This document shows positions 1-8,002 of a stretch of 64,000 nucleotides of DNA, one piece after another. The notes beneath the pieces were generated by a model that saw only the letters and a program-made list of their open reading frames with translations, was not told the DNA's origin and ran no database searches. Positions within the stretch are counted from its first letter, which is position 1. Every line of letters starts with the position of its first letter. This stretch comes from Nocardia rhamnosiphila NBRC 108938. Its GTDB lineage: Bacteria; Actinomycetota; Actinomycetes; Mycobacteriales; Mycobacteriaceae. A program made the translations under genes and the position numbers. The stretch is from contig NZ_JOAJ01000001.1 of the NCBI RefSeq assembly GCF_000720425.1, positions 1,364,001 to 1,428,000 of the forward strand, given 5' to 3'.

Positions 1-24
1 TCGGCCGGCCGGATACCCACCACA

Positions 25-64
25 ACCGAAGGCGGAGGCAACCACGATTGCCTCCGCCTTCGGT
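25..64. terminator. Strong intergenic hairpin
   Basis: A perfect inverted repeat with 17-bp arms (25-41 and 48-64) and a 6-base loop lies just beyond the stop of the minus-strand GntR gene at 89. There is no T-tract on either strand, which is common for actinobacterial terminators. It could end the GntR transcript, a gene entering from the left, or both. Confidence 0.7.
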
Positions 65-88
65 GTGCGGTCCTCGGTCGGTCCGCCG

Positions 89-829
89 TCAGCCGCGGGT
101 ACCCCATGCGATCGGCGTGTCGAGGACTTCGGGATAGTGCTTCTCCTCGTAGCGCCAGATCGCGTCGATATGTTCCTCCATGGCCGCGAGTGCCGCGGCG
201 GCGTCCCCGGCGGCGACCGCGCGATAGATCTTCTCGTGGATATCGCAGGTCGCGACACGGTGCCGTTCCGGATACTCCATTCCCACCGCCGAACCGTCGA
301 GCATGTCCAGCAGGGCGTGGATGAGGTAACCGAACAGCGCGTTACCCGAGCCCTGGGCGATGGTGTCGTGGAAGACCCGGCTCATCTCGACGAAAACCTC
401 CTCGTCTTCGAGGTTTTCGCGCATGGTGTCGACCGAGTACTTCAGCCGCGCGAGTTGTTCCTCGCTGATCCGGTCGGCGGCGAGTTTGGCCATCATGGGT
501 TCCAGGGCCGTGCGGGCCTCGACGATCGTACGGAAGGGCGCGTTCTCGAATTGCAGCAGCAGCGTGATAGCCGTCGCCAGCCCCATACCGTCGGGCTGCT
601 GCACGATCGGGCCGCCGCCGGGGCCGGGCTTGAGCGCGATGACGCCCTGTAGCTCGAGGAAGCGCAGTGACTCGCGCAGCGTGCCCCGGCCGATATCGTA
701 GTCCTCGAGCATCACGCGCTCGGGCGGCAGTTTGTCACCGACCTTGTTGCCCCGTTTGTTGATGCCCTCGACGATCCGCTGTGCGACCAGCATCGCGGTC
801 TTCTGCGGACGAAGCCCTGGCTGTCCCAT
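89..829 (-). CDS. FadR-subfamily GntR transcriptional regulator
   Basis: A DNA-binding regulator of about 246 residues. The N-terminal winged helix (about residues 10-75) contains the GntR core LPPERVMLEDYDIGRGTLRE. The C-terminal all-helical FCD ligand domain keeps its putative metal-binding histidines in RVFHD, IHEKI and MEEHI. FCD regulators usually sense organic acids or acyl compounds. The start at 829 (MGQPGLRPQ) is chosen because the domain begins soon after it; in-frame ATGs at 844 and 892 are alternatives. The neighbouring crotonase-family gene on the same strand is a plausible target. The ligand cannot be inferred. Confidence 0.87.
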   Translation of the reverse strand: MGQPGLRPQKTAMLVAQRIVEGINKRGNKVGDKLPPERVMLEDYDIGRGTLRESLRFLELQGVIALKPGPGGGPIVQQPDGMGLATAITLLLQFENAPFRTIVEARTALEPMMAKLAADRISEEQLARLKYSVDTMRENLEDEEVFVEMSRVFHDTIAQGSGNALFGYLIHALLDMLDGSAVGMEYPERHRVATCDIHEKIYRAVAAGDAAAALAAMEEHIDAIWRYEEKHYPEVLDTPIAWGTRG

Positions 830-869
830 GACACGTACCTCCATACGGTAAGGCCGCTCCCCCGCACCC

Positions 870-935
870 ACTGGAGTTCGAAGCCCCAACAATCTATGAT
901 TATGTTTACCTTATTTTGGGTCCGAACACCATATT
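870..935 (-). promoter_or_regulatory. AT-rich putative promoter/operator of the GntR gene
   Basis: An AT-rich patch (about 885-918, with runs such as TATGATTATG and TTTACCTTATTTT) stands out from the GC-rich surroundings directly upstream of the GntR start. Read on the minus strand it offers CATAAT as a -10-like element. I cannot define a -35 box or a symmetrical operator. Confidence 0.35.
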
Positions 936-1043
936 GAAAGGCCCATATCCCGCAAGAAGCCGGCACGCGCGCCGGAACCCGCCGCGGCGCTGCGCACAGC
1001 GCCCCGGCCCTCGCACGATCCGGCCGTTACTCCGTACGCGGGC

Positions 1044-2111
1044 TTACACTTCCGGCCCGGCCGCCGCGGAGATCTCGTCGACCAGCCCCCACTCCCGCGC
1101 CCGCTCGGCGCCGAGCGCCACACCGGTCACGAACAGGTGCAACGCACGCCAGCGGCCGATCCGGCGCGGCACGCTCACCGTGCCCCCGGCCCCGGGAATC
1201 AAACCCATCGCCACTTCGGGCAGGCGGACGACGGTATCGGGCGCGGCGACCACCCGTCCGGCGAACGCGGAGATCTCGATCCCGGCTCCGACGCAGTGCC
1301 CGTGCAATCGGACCTCGATACGGTCGGCGAGCCGGGCCATCAACCGGGCGGCACCACCGCGGGTACGGATCAGATGCGCGGTCGCGATATCCGGTGTGTG
1401 GCCGAACTCGTCCAGATCTCCGCCGGAACAGAAGGACGACCCCGCACCGTCCAGGACGATCCGCCCGAACCCTTCGGCGACGACCGCGGTACGCAGTGCC
1501 TCGACCAGGCCGTCCCGTAACGCCGTCCCGTAGGCATTGCGCCGTTCCGGACGGTTGAGGGTGATCCGGAGGGTGTCGCCCGCGGCCGACAGCAGGACCG
1601 GAGCGGTATCGGGGGGCGGCGGCAGCGGCCGGCCCAACCGGCGCCGTTCACCGAGCCAGGCACCGAATTCGGCGCCGCCCTGCAGCGTCGAGTACGCCAG
1701 CGATTCCACATCGATCGCCGCGGGCACCGGTAGGGCTTCCGAGGCGCGCAACACCTGCCGGGCGATATGGGACGCCTGCGGACACCGTTGCACACAGGCG
1801 AGGAATTCGGTGCGCGCGCGTTCGAGGTCCGCCACACCCACGACCGAGCGATCCGCTGTCTCGGCCGTGGCATAGGTCAGGTCCAGCGCGGCGGTCAGGG
1901 GCGCCAGGTCCGGGGCGATCCCGCCGGAACAGATCCCGACCGCCAGGCTCCCCCACGCGGCAATACGGCCCGCGGCGGTTCGCGCGGCCGCACCGTCGGC
2001 GCCGTCCAGATCGACGATCAGCACGGGCTCCAGCAGCGACTCCGGGTCCAAGGCCGATTCCGGGAGAGCGCCACCGGCCACTTCCGCCGCGGTAAGCGTT
2101 CGCACGTCCAT
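1044..2111 (-). CDS. Crotonase-superfamily protein with rearranged architecture
   Basis: About 355 residues. The C-terminal half (from about residue 165) is a recognisable enoyl-CoA hydratase/isomerase fold: ITLNRPERRNAYG, then SFCSGGDLDEFG (an oxyanion-hole region) and a GAGGTVSVPRRIG segment. The protein stops at GLVDEI, where normal crotonases still have about 80 residues of C-terminal helices. The N-terminal half instead contains ESLAYSTLQGGAEF, which looks like those missing helices. This suggests a degenerate duplicated or permuted arrangement. The start ATG at 2111 (MDVRTLTAAEV) is preferred over the much longer open frame. The CoA substrate is unknown. Confidence 0.8.
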   Translation of the reverse strand: MDVRTLTAAEVAGGALPESALDPESLLEPVLIVDLDGADGAAARTAAGRIAAWGSLAVGICSGGIAPDLAPLTAALDLTYATAETADRSVVGVADLERARTEFLACVQRCPQASHIARQVLRASEALPVPAAIDVESLAYSTLQGGAEFGAWLGERRRLGRPLPPPPDTAPVLLSAAGDTLRITLNRPERRNAYGTALRDGLVEALRTAVVAEGFGRIVLDGAGSSFCSGGDLDEFGHTPDIATAHLIRTRGGAARLMARLADRIEVRLHGHCVGAGIEISAFAGRVVAAPDTVVRLPEVAMGLIPGAGGTVSVPRRIGRWRALHLFVTGVALGAERAREWGLVDEISAAAGPEV

Positions 2112-2532
2112 ATCCACCGTCCCTGACTTCGTCCCTCGGAACGTAGCAGGACCCGGTCCGCGGCGATCGCCTGCCCGGAGCGCCCATCGCCCGCCCTTCC
2201 TGCGCGAAGGCCGCGCGGTCGCTGCCGGGCAGCCGGCGGGGCAACTCCCATCCGCTTGTCCGTCACGGGAGCGGCAGGCTCCGGACCCGCGCACGCGCAG
2301 ATCCGGAGTGTGCGCTTTGCGTTCCGGCTGATCGCAATCCTGTCGGGTCGGCGCCGCGCGCGCTTGGATCGAGAGCAGCAACTGCGGGTCGCCATGGGAG
2401 CGTCGGCCGGCCGGCCCTCGGGGACGGTATCCGGCCGGACGCCACCGGTGGTCGCCGGCGGGCGTGACAGCCGCCGGCCCCTCGGTAACGGCGAACGGGC
2501 GGCCCGGCGGAGAGACCTCGGAGGAGCACCAC
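2112..2532. other. Intergenic region without a recognisable gene
   Basis: A 421-base GC-rich gap between divergent genes. Open frames cross it on both strands, but their translations are arginine/proline-rich shadows with no family resemblance. The only clear element is the GGAGGAG ribosome-binding site just before 2533. The promoters of both flanking genes must lie here. Confidence 0.5.
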
Positions 2533-3351
2533 ATGGCAACGCAGACCGCGGACACCGGAAACGACACGTTCCTCGCCGACTGGCAGGACTGGCATCGGCA
2601 GCAGGAGGCACGGCTGGCCGACCCGCACGGATTCCTGGCGGTGACCGGCCTGCACTGGCTCACCGCGACACCGCAGCGGTTCTCCGACGCACCGGGCAGC
2701 TGGTCCACCGGCACCGACGGCGTCACCGTGGTTCTCGACGAGGACGAAGAACTGGTGATCGACGGAACCGTCCGGCGCGGCACGTACCGGTTCGGGGTCA
2801 TCGCGGAACGCGGAGGTGTCGAGGCGGTATGGGGCGACGCCGTGATCGAGGTCGCCACACGCGGCGGGCACGATATCGTGCGCCCGCGGCACCCGGACAA
2901 CCCGTTGCGCACCGGGTTCCGTGGCACGCCCACCTACGCACCGGATCCGAAATGGGTGGTCGCCGGACGCTACACCGCGTTCGCCGAGCCACGGCCCACC
3001 ACGGTCGGAGCGGCCGTGGAAGGCCTCGAACACGTCTACGACGCCCCCGGCCGGATCGACTTCGAATGGGACGGGCAGACATTGGGACTCACCGCTTTTC
3101 CCGGGAAGACCCCGGGCGCTCTCACCGTCCTTTTCAACGATACGACCTCCGGCGTCACCACCTACGCCGCCAACCGCGTGCTGCAACTCCCGCCGCCGGA
3201 CGCCGCCGGGACGGTGATTCTGGACTTCAACCGGGCCGTCAATCTGCCGTGCGCCTACACCGATCTGGCGACCTGCCCACTGCCTCCGGCGGAGAACCGG
3301 CTCCCGGTCGCGATCGAGGCGGGCGAGAAGATCCCTTACGAGCGCAGCTGA
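2533..3351 (+). CDS. DUF1684 family protein
   Basis: About 272 residues with the features of DUF1684: an N-terminal DWQDWHRQQEARLADPHGFLAVTGL-like segment, a tryptophan-containing ASFV/FHA-like beta region and a C-terminal motif (LPCAYTDLATCPLPPAENRL) conserved in the family. The molecular function of the family is not established. The ATG at 2533 is chosen because a GGAGGAG ribosome-binding site lies 7 bases upstream; an in-frame start at 2464 lacks one. The broken luciferase-like monooxygenase gene begins 4 bases after the stop, so the two were probably co-transcribed. Confidence 0.85.
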   Translation: MATQTADTGNDTFLADWQDWHRQQEARLADPHGFLAVTGLHWLTATPQRFSDAPGSWSTGTDGVTVVLDEDEELVIDGTVRRGTYRFGVIAERGGVEAVWGDAVIEVATRGGHDIVRPRHPDNPLRTGFRGTPTYAPDPKWVVAGRYTAFAEPRPTTVGAAVEGLEHVYDAPGRIDFEWDGQTLGLTAFPGKTPGALTVLFNDTTSGVTTYAANRVLQLPPPDAAGTVILDFNRAVNLPCAYTDLATCPLPPAENRLPVAIEAGEKIPYERS

Positions 3352-3355
3352 CCCG

Positions 3356-4031
3356 ATGAGTGCGCCCACCTCCCTCGCGAACCTGTCGTTCCTCACGCCG
3401 GGCAACTACCCCGACGAGGATCCCGCCGCCGGGCTCGAAGACACCCTGCGCCTGTTCGAGTTCGGTGAACGGCTCGGTGTCGACGGCGCCTGGGTCCGGC
3501 AGCGCCATCTCGAACACGGCGTCGGGTCGGCGGCGGTATTCCTGGCCGCGGCCGGACAGCGCACCCGTCGTATCCAACTGGGAACCGCCGTGATCCCGAT
3601 CGGCTACGAGAGCCCGTTCCGGTTGGCCGAGGATCTGGCGATGGCCGATATATTGTCCGGCGGGCGGCTAATATCGCCGCCGCATCGACCCGGCCCGCCC
3701 GGCTCGGGTCGCGGTGGGCCGGGTGATCGTCCCGTTCGACAGCGCCGATCGCACCACTCGTGAACGCTATCGCCGCTACGCGGCCGGGCGATCCGAGCGC
3801 ACCCGCGCCCCGCAGGGCGAGCGGCGGATCTTGTTCGCTCCGGATCTGGTCGGCACCGCCGAGCAGATCCTGGAGCGGCTGCGCGCTGATCCGGTCCTCG
3901 CCGGGACCACGGAGTTGCGGCTGGAACTCCCATACGAATTCCATCGCGGCGACTACGAGCAGATATTGCACGACACCGTCGAGTACATCGCACCGGAGTT
4001 GGGCTGGCAGCCGTCGACCGAACTGGTCTGA
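3356..4031 (+). pseudogene. Luciferase-like monooxygenase with internal deletion
   Basis: The first about 104 codons, from the ATG at 3356, encode the N-terminus of a flavin/F420-dependent luciferase-like monooxygenase (LEDTLRLFEFGERLGVDGAW, then RRIQLGTAVIPIGYESPFRLAEDLA, ending at ILSGGRL). At about 3668 the homology jumps to a different frame and resumes as RPARVAVGRVIVPFDSADRT, LFAPDLVGTAEQILERL and LPYEFHRGDYEQIL, which is the C-terminus of the same family. By family length about 120-130 internal residues are gone, and the join is out of frame. The barrel cannot form, so the gene is dead. Confidence 0.88.
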
Positions 4032-4035
4032 CCAC

Positions 4036-4063
4036 TTGACCTCTTACCAATAACGGGTCTACC
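4036..4063 (+). promoter_or_regulatory. Putative promoter of the GntR gene at 4073
   Basis: TTGACC at 4036-4041 and TCTACC at 4058-4063 are separated by 16 bases, giving a sigma70-like promoter that would place transcription start very close to the ATG at 4073. The spacer TTACCAATAACGGGT contains an imperfect ACC/GGT dyad that could be the autoregulatory GntR site. Confidence 0.4.
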
Positions 4064-4072
4064 GTCCGAGGT

Positions 4073-4795
4073 ATGGCACTGAAGCGGATTGCCCGCCGGT
4101 CGGTTCCGGACGAGATCTACGAGCAGCTCGTCGACGACGTCCTCACCGGCGAACTCGCGCCCGGCTCGACCCTGCCCGCCGAACGTCAGCTGGCAGAAGC
4201 GCTGGGCGTCTCCCGGCCCACCGTCCGGGAAGCGGTCCAGCGGCTCGCGCGGGCAGGGCTGGTGGAGATTCGCCAGGGCGGCAGCACCACGGTCCGCGAT
4301 CCACGTCGCTCCGGCGGCCTCGAACTGTTGCCGCGACTGATCCTGCGCGGCGGCCGGCTCGACCACTCCGTGGTACGCAGCATCCTGGAGACCCGGGCGA
4401 CACTGGGCCGCGAGGTCGCCGGCCTCGCCGCCGGCCGGCACGGTCCGGCCGGCAGGCCGACGCTCACGGCCGCGGTGGACACACTCGCCGGCCGAGACGA
4501 TCCGCTGGCGCGCCAGCTCGCCGCGCTCGCCTTCTGGGACCACCTGGTCGACGCCGCCGATTCGATCGTCTACCGCCTGCTCTTCAACCAGCTGCGCACC
4601 GTCTACGAACCCGCCATGGCCGCCCTCGCCGGCGTCATGGACACCGAGGTGGGACAGCCCGAGCGCTACCGCGCGCTCGCCGCGGCCGTCGTCGCCGGTG
4701 ACGTCGACTCGGCCCGTACCCGGGCCGACGCGCTGCTGTCCCTCGCCACCGCGGAATTCGACAACCTCCTGCACCGATTGGAACAGACGCCATGA
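4073..4795 (+). CDS. FadR-subfamily GntR transcriptional regulator
   Basis: 240 residues: a winged helix (about 10-75, with STLPAERQLAEALGVSRPTV followed by REAVQRLARAGLVEIRQGG) and an alanine-rich FCD-type C-terminal domain. The ATG at 4073 follows an AGG-containing stretch. The stop overlaps the start of the next gene by ATGA (4792-4795), indicating translational coupling, so the membrane hydroxylase downstream is its most likely target or partner. It is distinct from the GntR at 89-829. The FCD histidines are poorly conserved, so metal dependence is doubtful. Confidence 0.88.
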   Translation: MALKRIARRSVPDEIYEQLVDDVLTGELAPGSTLPAERQLAEALGVSRPTVREAVQRLARAGLVEIRQGGSTTVRDPRRSGGLELLPRLILRGGRLDHSVVRSILETRATLGREVAGLAAGRHGPAGRPTLTAAVDTLAGRDDPLARQLAALAFWDHLVDAADSIVYRLLFNQLRTVYEPAMAALAGVMDTEVGQPERYRALAAAVVAGDVDSARTRADALLSLATAEFDNLLHRLEQTP

Positions 4796-5532
4796 ACCTC
4801 TCGCATATCGCCCGGCGTGGCCGTAATACCGGGATCGACCGTCTCGCCGAGGGGCGTCTGGCCGCCGACGAGGCGAAGGCCGCTCGCCGCGCACCGGAGT
4901 CGCTCGCGGACGTGTTCGCCTCGTTCCGTCACGCACCCTCGCCCTGGGTGATCGCCGCGCTGCTGATCGCCGCCGCCACAGCCCGCGTCCTGGTGGGCGA
5001 CTGGCAACTCACCGATGCCCTGATTCCGGTGCTCATGGTGGCCGCGTTCCCGTTCGTGGAATGGGTCATCCATGTCTGCGTGCTGCACTGGCGGCCCCGC
5101 ACCCTGGGCCGCTGGCGGATCGACTCGCTACTGGCGCGTAAACACCGGGAACACCATGCCGATCCGCGGATCCGGGAACTGGTCTTCATCCCGTGGCAGA
5201 CCTTCCTCTGGCTGCTGCCCATCCTGGTGGCGGTCGCACTACTGGCCTTCGGCCGGCCGGGCCTGGGCCTGACCTTCCTCACCACCGTGGGCGTCCTCGG
5301 ACTGGTCTACGAATGGACCCACCTCCTGGTGCACACCGACTACCAGCCGCACAGCGCGATCCTGCGCGCGGTACGCCGCAATCACCGTCTGCACCATTTC
5401 AAGAACGAGCACTACTGGTTCGCCGTCACGACTGCCGGAACCGCGGACCGGGTCCTGGGCACGTATCCCGATCCCGCCTCGATCCCCAACTCCCCCACCG
5501 CGAAGGCCCTGCACAAGCCGCAGGCCGCCTGA
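4792..5532 (+). CDS. Fatty acid hydroxylase/sterol desaturase-superfamily membrane protein
   Basis: 246 residues. Hydrophobic segments (about 53-72, 80-100, 135-155, 160-180) surround histidine clusters typical of membrane di-iron oxygenases: HVCVLH, KHREHH, LVHTDYQPH and NHRLHHFKNEHYW. The last motif (HxxHH) and the C-terminal YWFAVTTAGTADRVLGT are characteristic of the fatty acid hydroxylase superfamily, which includes carotenoid and sterol enzymes. Oxygen and an electron donor would be required; none is encoded next to it. Its start overlaps the GntR stop by 4 bases. The substrate is probably a membrane lipid or terpenoid but cannot be specified. Confidence 0.85.
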   Translation: MNLSHIARRGRNTGIDRLAEGRLAADEAKAARRAPESLADVFASFRHAPSPWVIAALLIAAATARVLVGDWQLTDALIPVLMVAAFPFVEWVIHVCVLHWRPRTLGRWRIDSLLARKHREHHADPRIRELVFIPWQTFLWLLPILVAVALLAFGRPGLGLTFLTTVGVLGLVYEWTHLLVHTDYQPHSAILRAVRRNHRLHHFKNEHYWFAVTTAGTADRVLGTYPDPASIPNSPTAKALHKPQAA

Positions 5533-5715
5533 CGCCCGGCCGCGGTATCGCCTTCCGGGCCAGTGGTCACCCGGTACCGGCTGCACAGCGCAAACCGCCA
5601 CAGGGTAGTAGTGAACCCACAGCTTCACGGCGTTCGGGCGGTTCGGGATTCGACGTGCACCGCCGGCAGCCGGTTCTTCCGCAGGTTCCACACCCCACAG
5701 TTCCGAGGATGGCGT

Positions 5716-6054
5716 ATGCACCGATTTCCCGGTCAGGACACGAGCACGGCACCGCACGAGATCGCCTGCCGTATCGAAGATCTGCTCGACGAGCAGGCTC
5801 GTGTGGTCGATGAGCTGCTATCCGCCGAAGCGGCGTATATCGAAGCGGTGGCCGCGGCCCGGGCAGCCGGCCTGCTGTGCCGGTCCGATCTGACCGAGGC
5901 CTATGACCGGTTACAGGGCTGGGGTATCTCCAATTTTTCGAATCGCTGGCGACGGTTGGTCGAAGCGGGCCCGGCGGACACGCCCGCGGCACAACCCACA
6001 CTGGTGCCCGGCGGCAGGGGCATCACCACGATCCGGGCATCGTCCGAGGGGTGA
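5716..6054 (+). CDS. Small hypothetical protein
   Basis: A 112-residue open frame from the ATG at 5716. The first about 60 residues are rich in Glu, Asp and Ala (RIEDLLDEQARVVDELLSAE) and predicted helical, followed by a WGISNFSNRWRRLVEAG segment and a flexible C-terminus. I recognise no family. The ribosome-binding site (GAGGAT, 4 bases upstream) is weak. Composition and the acidic/hydrophobic spacing look protein-like, but an unrelated open frame is possible. Confidence 0.45.
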   Translation: MHRFPGQDTSTAPHEIACRIEDLLDEQARVVDELLSAEAAYIEAVAAARAAGLLCRSDLTEAYDRLQGWGISNFSNRWRRLVEAGPADTPAAQPTLVPGGRGITTIRASSEG

Positions 6055-6406
6055 GCAGCGACCCGCGGGGAAGACCCGCACGGCCGGATCGCCGGATCGG
6101 GCACCGCGACCTCGGCGCCGTCCGCGGCGCCGAGGACACCGGCGATCGCTTCGGGTGCCGATTCCCGAACCAACTCTCCTGATGCGTCGATTCTGCATCG
6201 TTTTGCGGGTAGTGTGGAGACTTACCGACGGAGATCTCGACTCGACCGTCCGCACCTGCCCGAGGCGGTCCCGCCTTCGCCGGGGATTTCCAGACCTGGC
6301 AGGGATGCCTGACGATGGGCTGAAACCGGCCCCACGCGAGCGCACCCGTCCGATCAACGCCGGGCGGCCCCGCCGCCGGACGGCCGGTAGCCGGAGAGGC
6401 GAGACA
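6055..6406. other. Intergenic region, no gene seen
   Basis: 352 bases between the small hypothetical gene and the MerR-type regulator. An open frame runs into the regulator but lacks protein-like composition. A modest AT-rich spot lies around 6180-6225 (TGATGCGTCGATTCTGCATCGTTTTG), which contains an imperfect GATGC/GCATC dyad and could hold the promoter. Confidence 0.4.
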
Positions 6407-7276
6407 GTGACCCGGTCCGATACGGACACCGAGTGGACAGTCGGCGCGGTGGCCAGAAACCTCGGCGTTCCGGTCGCGACGCTGCGCAGCTGGAACCAGC
6501 GCTACGAGTTGACGCCCCGGCCGCACCGGCCCGGTGAACACCGCCTCTACACCCCGGGTGATGTGGCGGTGCTCAGGCGAATGGTCGACCTGGTCCGCGC
6601 GGGCATCGGCCCACGTCACGCGGCCGCGGCGGCTCGGACCACGCTCCACGCCCACCCCGCGCCGGGGAACGTGGAGCCGATGATGGCGGCGGCCGCTCGA
6701 CTGGACATCACCCGACTGCTGGACACTGTCACCGCCCATATCGCGCACTTCGGCGTGACGGCGACATGGAATGGGTTGTGCCGGCCGGTCTTCGCCGAAC
6801 TCGTCGACCGGCAGCGCCGCGGGCAGGGATTGATCGAGGTGGAGCACATGCTGTCCGGGGCGATCGCCACCGCCCTGCACCGCGCGGTGCCTCAGGTACG
6901 GGCCGACGGACACGTCGCCCCGGTGCTGCTGGCCTGCGCCGGAGGCGAATGTCATGCCCTTCCGCTCGAAGTCCTGCGCGCCGCACTGGCCGAAAACGGC
7001 ATCCCGGCGGTACTGCTCGGCGCCTCGATACCCGGCAGCGCGCTGGCCGACGCCGTGGCCGGTGCACACCACCGTCCGGTGGTGGTGCTCTGGTCCCAGA
7101 CGCCGCGGACCGCGGCTCACCGGCCACTCCCCCCGGGAAGCCGGACACCGGCGCAGTTGCTGCTGGCCGGGCCCGGCTGGACTGCCCGCACCACTCCCGC
7201 GGGCGCACGCCGGGTGGACACGCTCGAAGAGGCCGTCCACCTGATCGGCCGGATCCCGAACCGGCAGCACCACTGA
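6407..7276 (+). CDS. MerR-family regulator with B12-binding-like domain
   Basis: About 289 residues. The N-terminus is a MerR winged helix (WTVGAVARNLGVPVATLRSW, then RYELTPRP and HRLYTPGDVAVLRRM). After a helical linker (about 90-165) a Rossmann-like domain resembles the cobalamin-binding domain of CarH/LitR light-sensing repressors. The B12 motif DxHxxG is only partly kept: the segment reads GECHALPLEVL, with the axial-ligand histidine present but Asp replaced by Glu and Gly by Pro. The GTG at 6407 is chosen for the GGAGAGG ribosome-binding site. It may sense light or a cobalamin derivative, or be apo-type. No carotenoid genes lie nearby. Confidence 0.82.
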   Translation: MTRSDTDTEWTVGAVARNLGVPVATLRSWNQRYELTPRPHRPGEHRLYTPGDVAVLRRMVDLVRAGIGPRHAAAAARTTLHAHPAPGNVEPMMAAAARLDITRLLDTVTAHIAHFGVTATWNGLCRPVFAELVDRQRRGQGLIEVEHMLSGAIATALHRAVPQVRADGHVAPVLLACAGGECHALPLEVLRAALAENGIPAVLLGASIPGSALADAVAGAHHRPVVVLWSQTPRTAAHRPLPPGSRTPAQLLLAGPGWTARTTPAGARRVDTLEEAVHLIGRIPNRQHH

Positions 7277-7402
7277 GCCCTTGCCTCCCGGGCCGGTGAT
7301 TCCACCGGATCCGGCCGAATCGCTTGCGCATCGTCCGGCACCCGTCGACCGGCGGACACCGGCATCACCGCGCGGCACACCCGGAGGAACCGGGAGCCGG
7401 CG

Positions 7403-8002
7403 TCACCGGGCGCGGTCGTAGACCATCGCCATCTCGCCGAGTTCGCCGACCTCGTGCCGGGTCAGCGTCCACTTCGTAGCGGGCAGGCCGTCGTCGAACA
7501 GCCGCTGCCCGCCGCCCGCGATCTCGGGCGTGATCATGAGATACAGTCGGTCGAGCAGGTCCGCGACCAGCAGCGGTTTGATGATGCTCGCACTGCAGTT
7601 GACGAGGATATCGCCCGAGCCGGCACCCCTCAGTTCGCGCACCACATCGGCAGCCGGGGCGTTCACGATCCGGGTTCGCTCCCAGGGTGCGTCGTCCAAA
7701 GTGCTGGACAGCACCACCTTTTCCGTGTCGACCAGCCACTTCGCATATCCGCGGTCGCGTGGGTCGGCACCGTCGTCGGCGGCGACGGTGGGCCAGTAAC
7801 CGAGGAACCCCTCGGCGTTGCGGCGGCCGAGCAGCGCCGTCGTCGCCCCGTCCCATATGCGGCTCAGGTGGCGCCGCGCCACCTCGGTCGCGGCATAGGA
7901 GACGATCGCGCCCAGATCGCCGGGGCCGCCCGGTCCGCTGTAGCGCCCGTCGAGGGTGAGATTGATATTCGCGGTGACGGAACGTCGGGTGGAATCGGTC
8001 AT
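7403..8002 (-). CDS. Dihydrofolate reductase/RibD C-terminal family protein
   Basis: 199 residues of the dihydrofolate reductase superfamily as used for RibD-like reductases: SVTANINLTLDGRYSG at the N-terminus, LLGRRNAEGFLGYWP, VVLSSTLDDAPWERT and a late ITPEIAGGGQRLFDDG motif. These proteins probably bind NADPH, but most have no known substrate. The ATG overlaps the stop of the upstream ArsR-SRPBCC gene by 4 bases (7999-8002), so the two are translationally coupled. Paired ArsR, AHSA1 and DHFR-like genes are a common actinobacterial arrangement. Confidence 0.85.
   Translation of the reverse strand: MTDSTRRSVTANINLTLDGRYSGPGGPGDLGAIVSYAATEVARRHLSRIWDGATTALLGRRNAEGFLGYWPTVAADDGADPRDRGYAKWLVDTEKVVLSSTLDDAPWERTRIVNAPAADVVRELRGAGSGDILVNCSASIIKPLLVADLLDRLYLMITPEIAGGGQRLFDDGLPATKWTLTRHEVGELGEMAMVYDRAR

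Noticed and set aside
2112..2933. N-terminal extension of the crotonase-like frame
   Set aside because: The open frame continues about 270 codons upstream of the ATG at 2111, but this part is antisense to the DUF1684 gene and Arg/Pro-rich.
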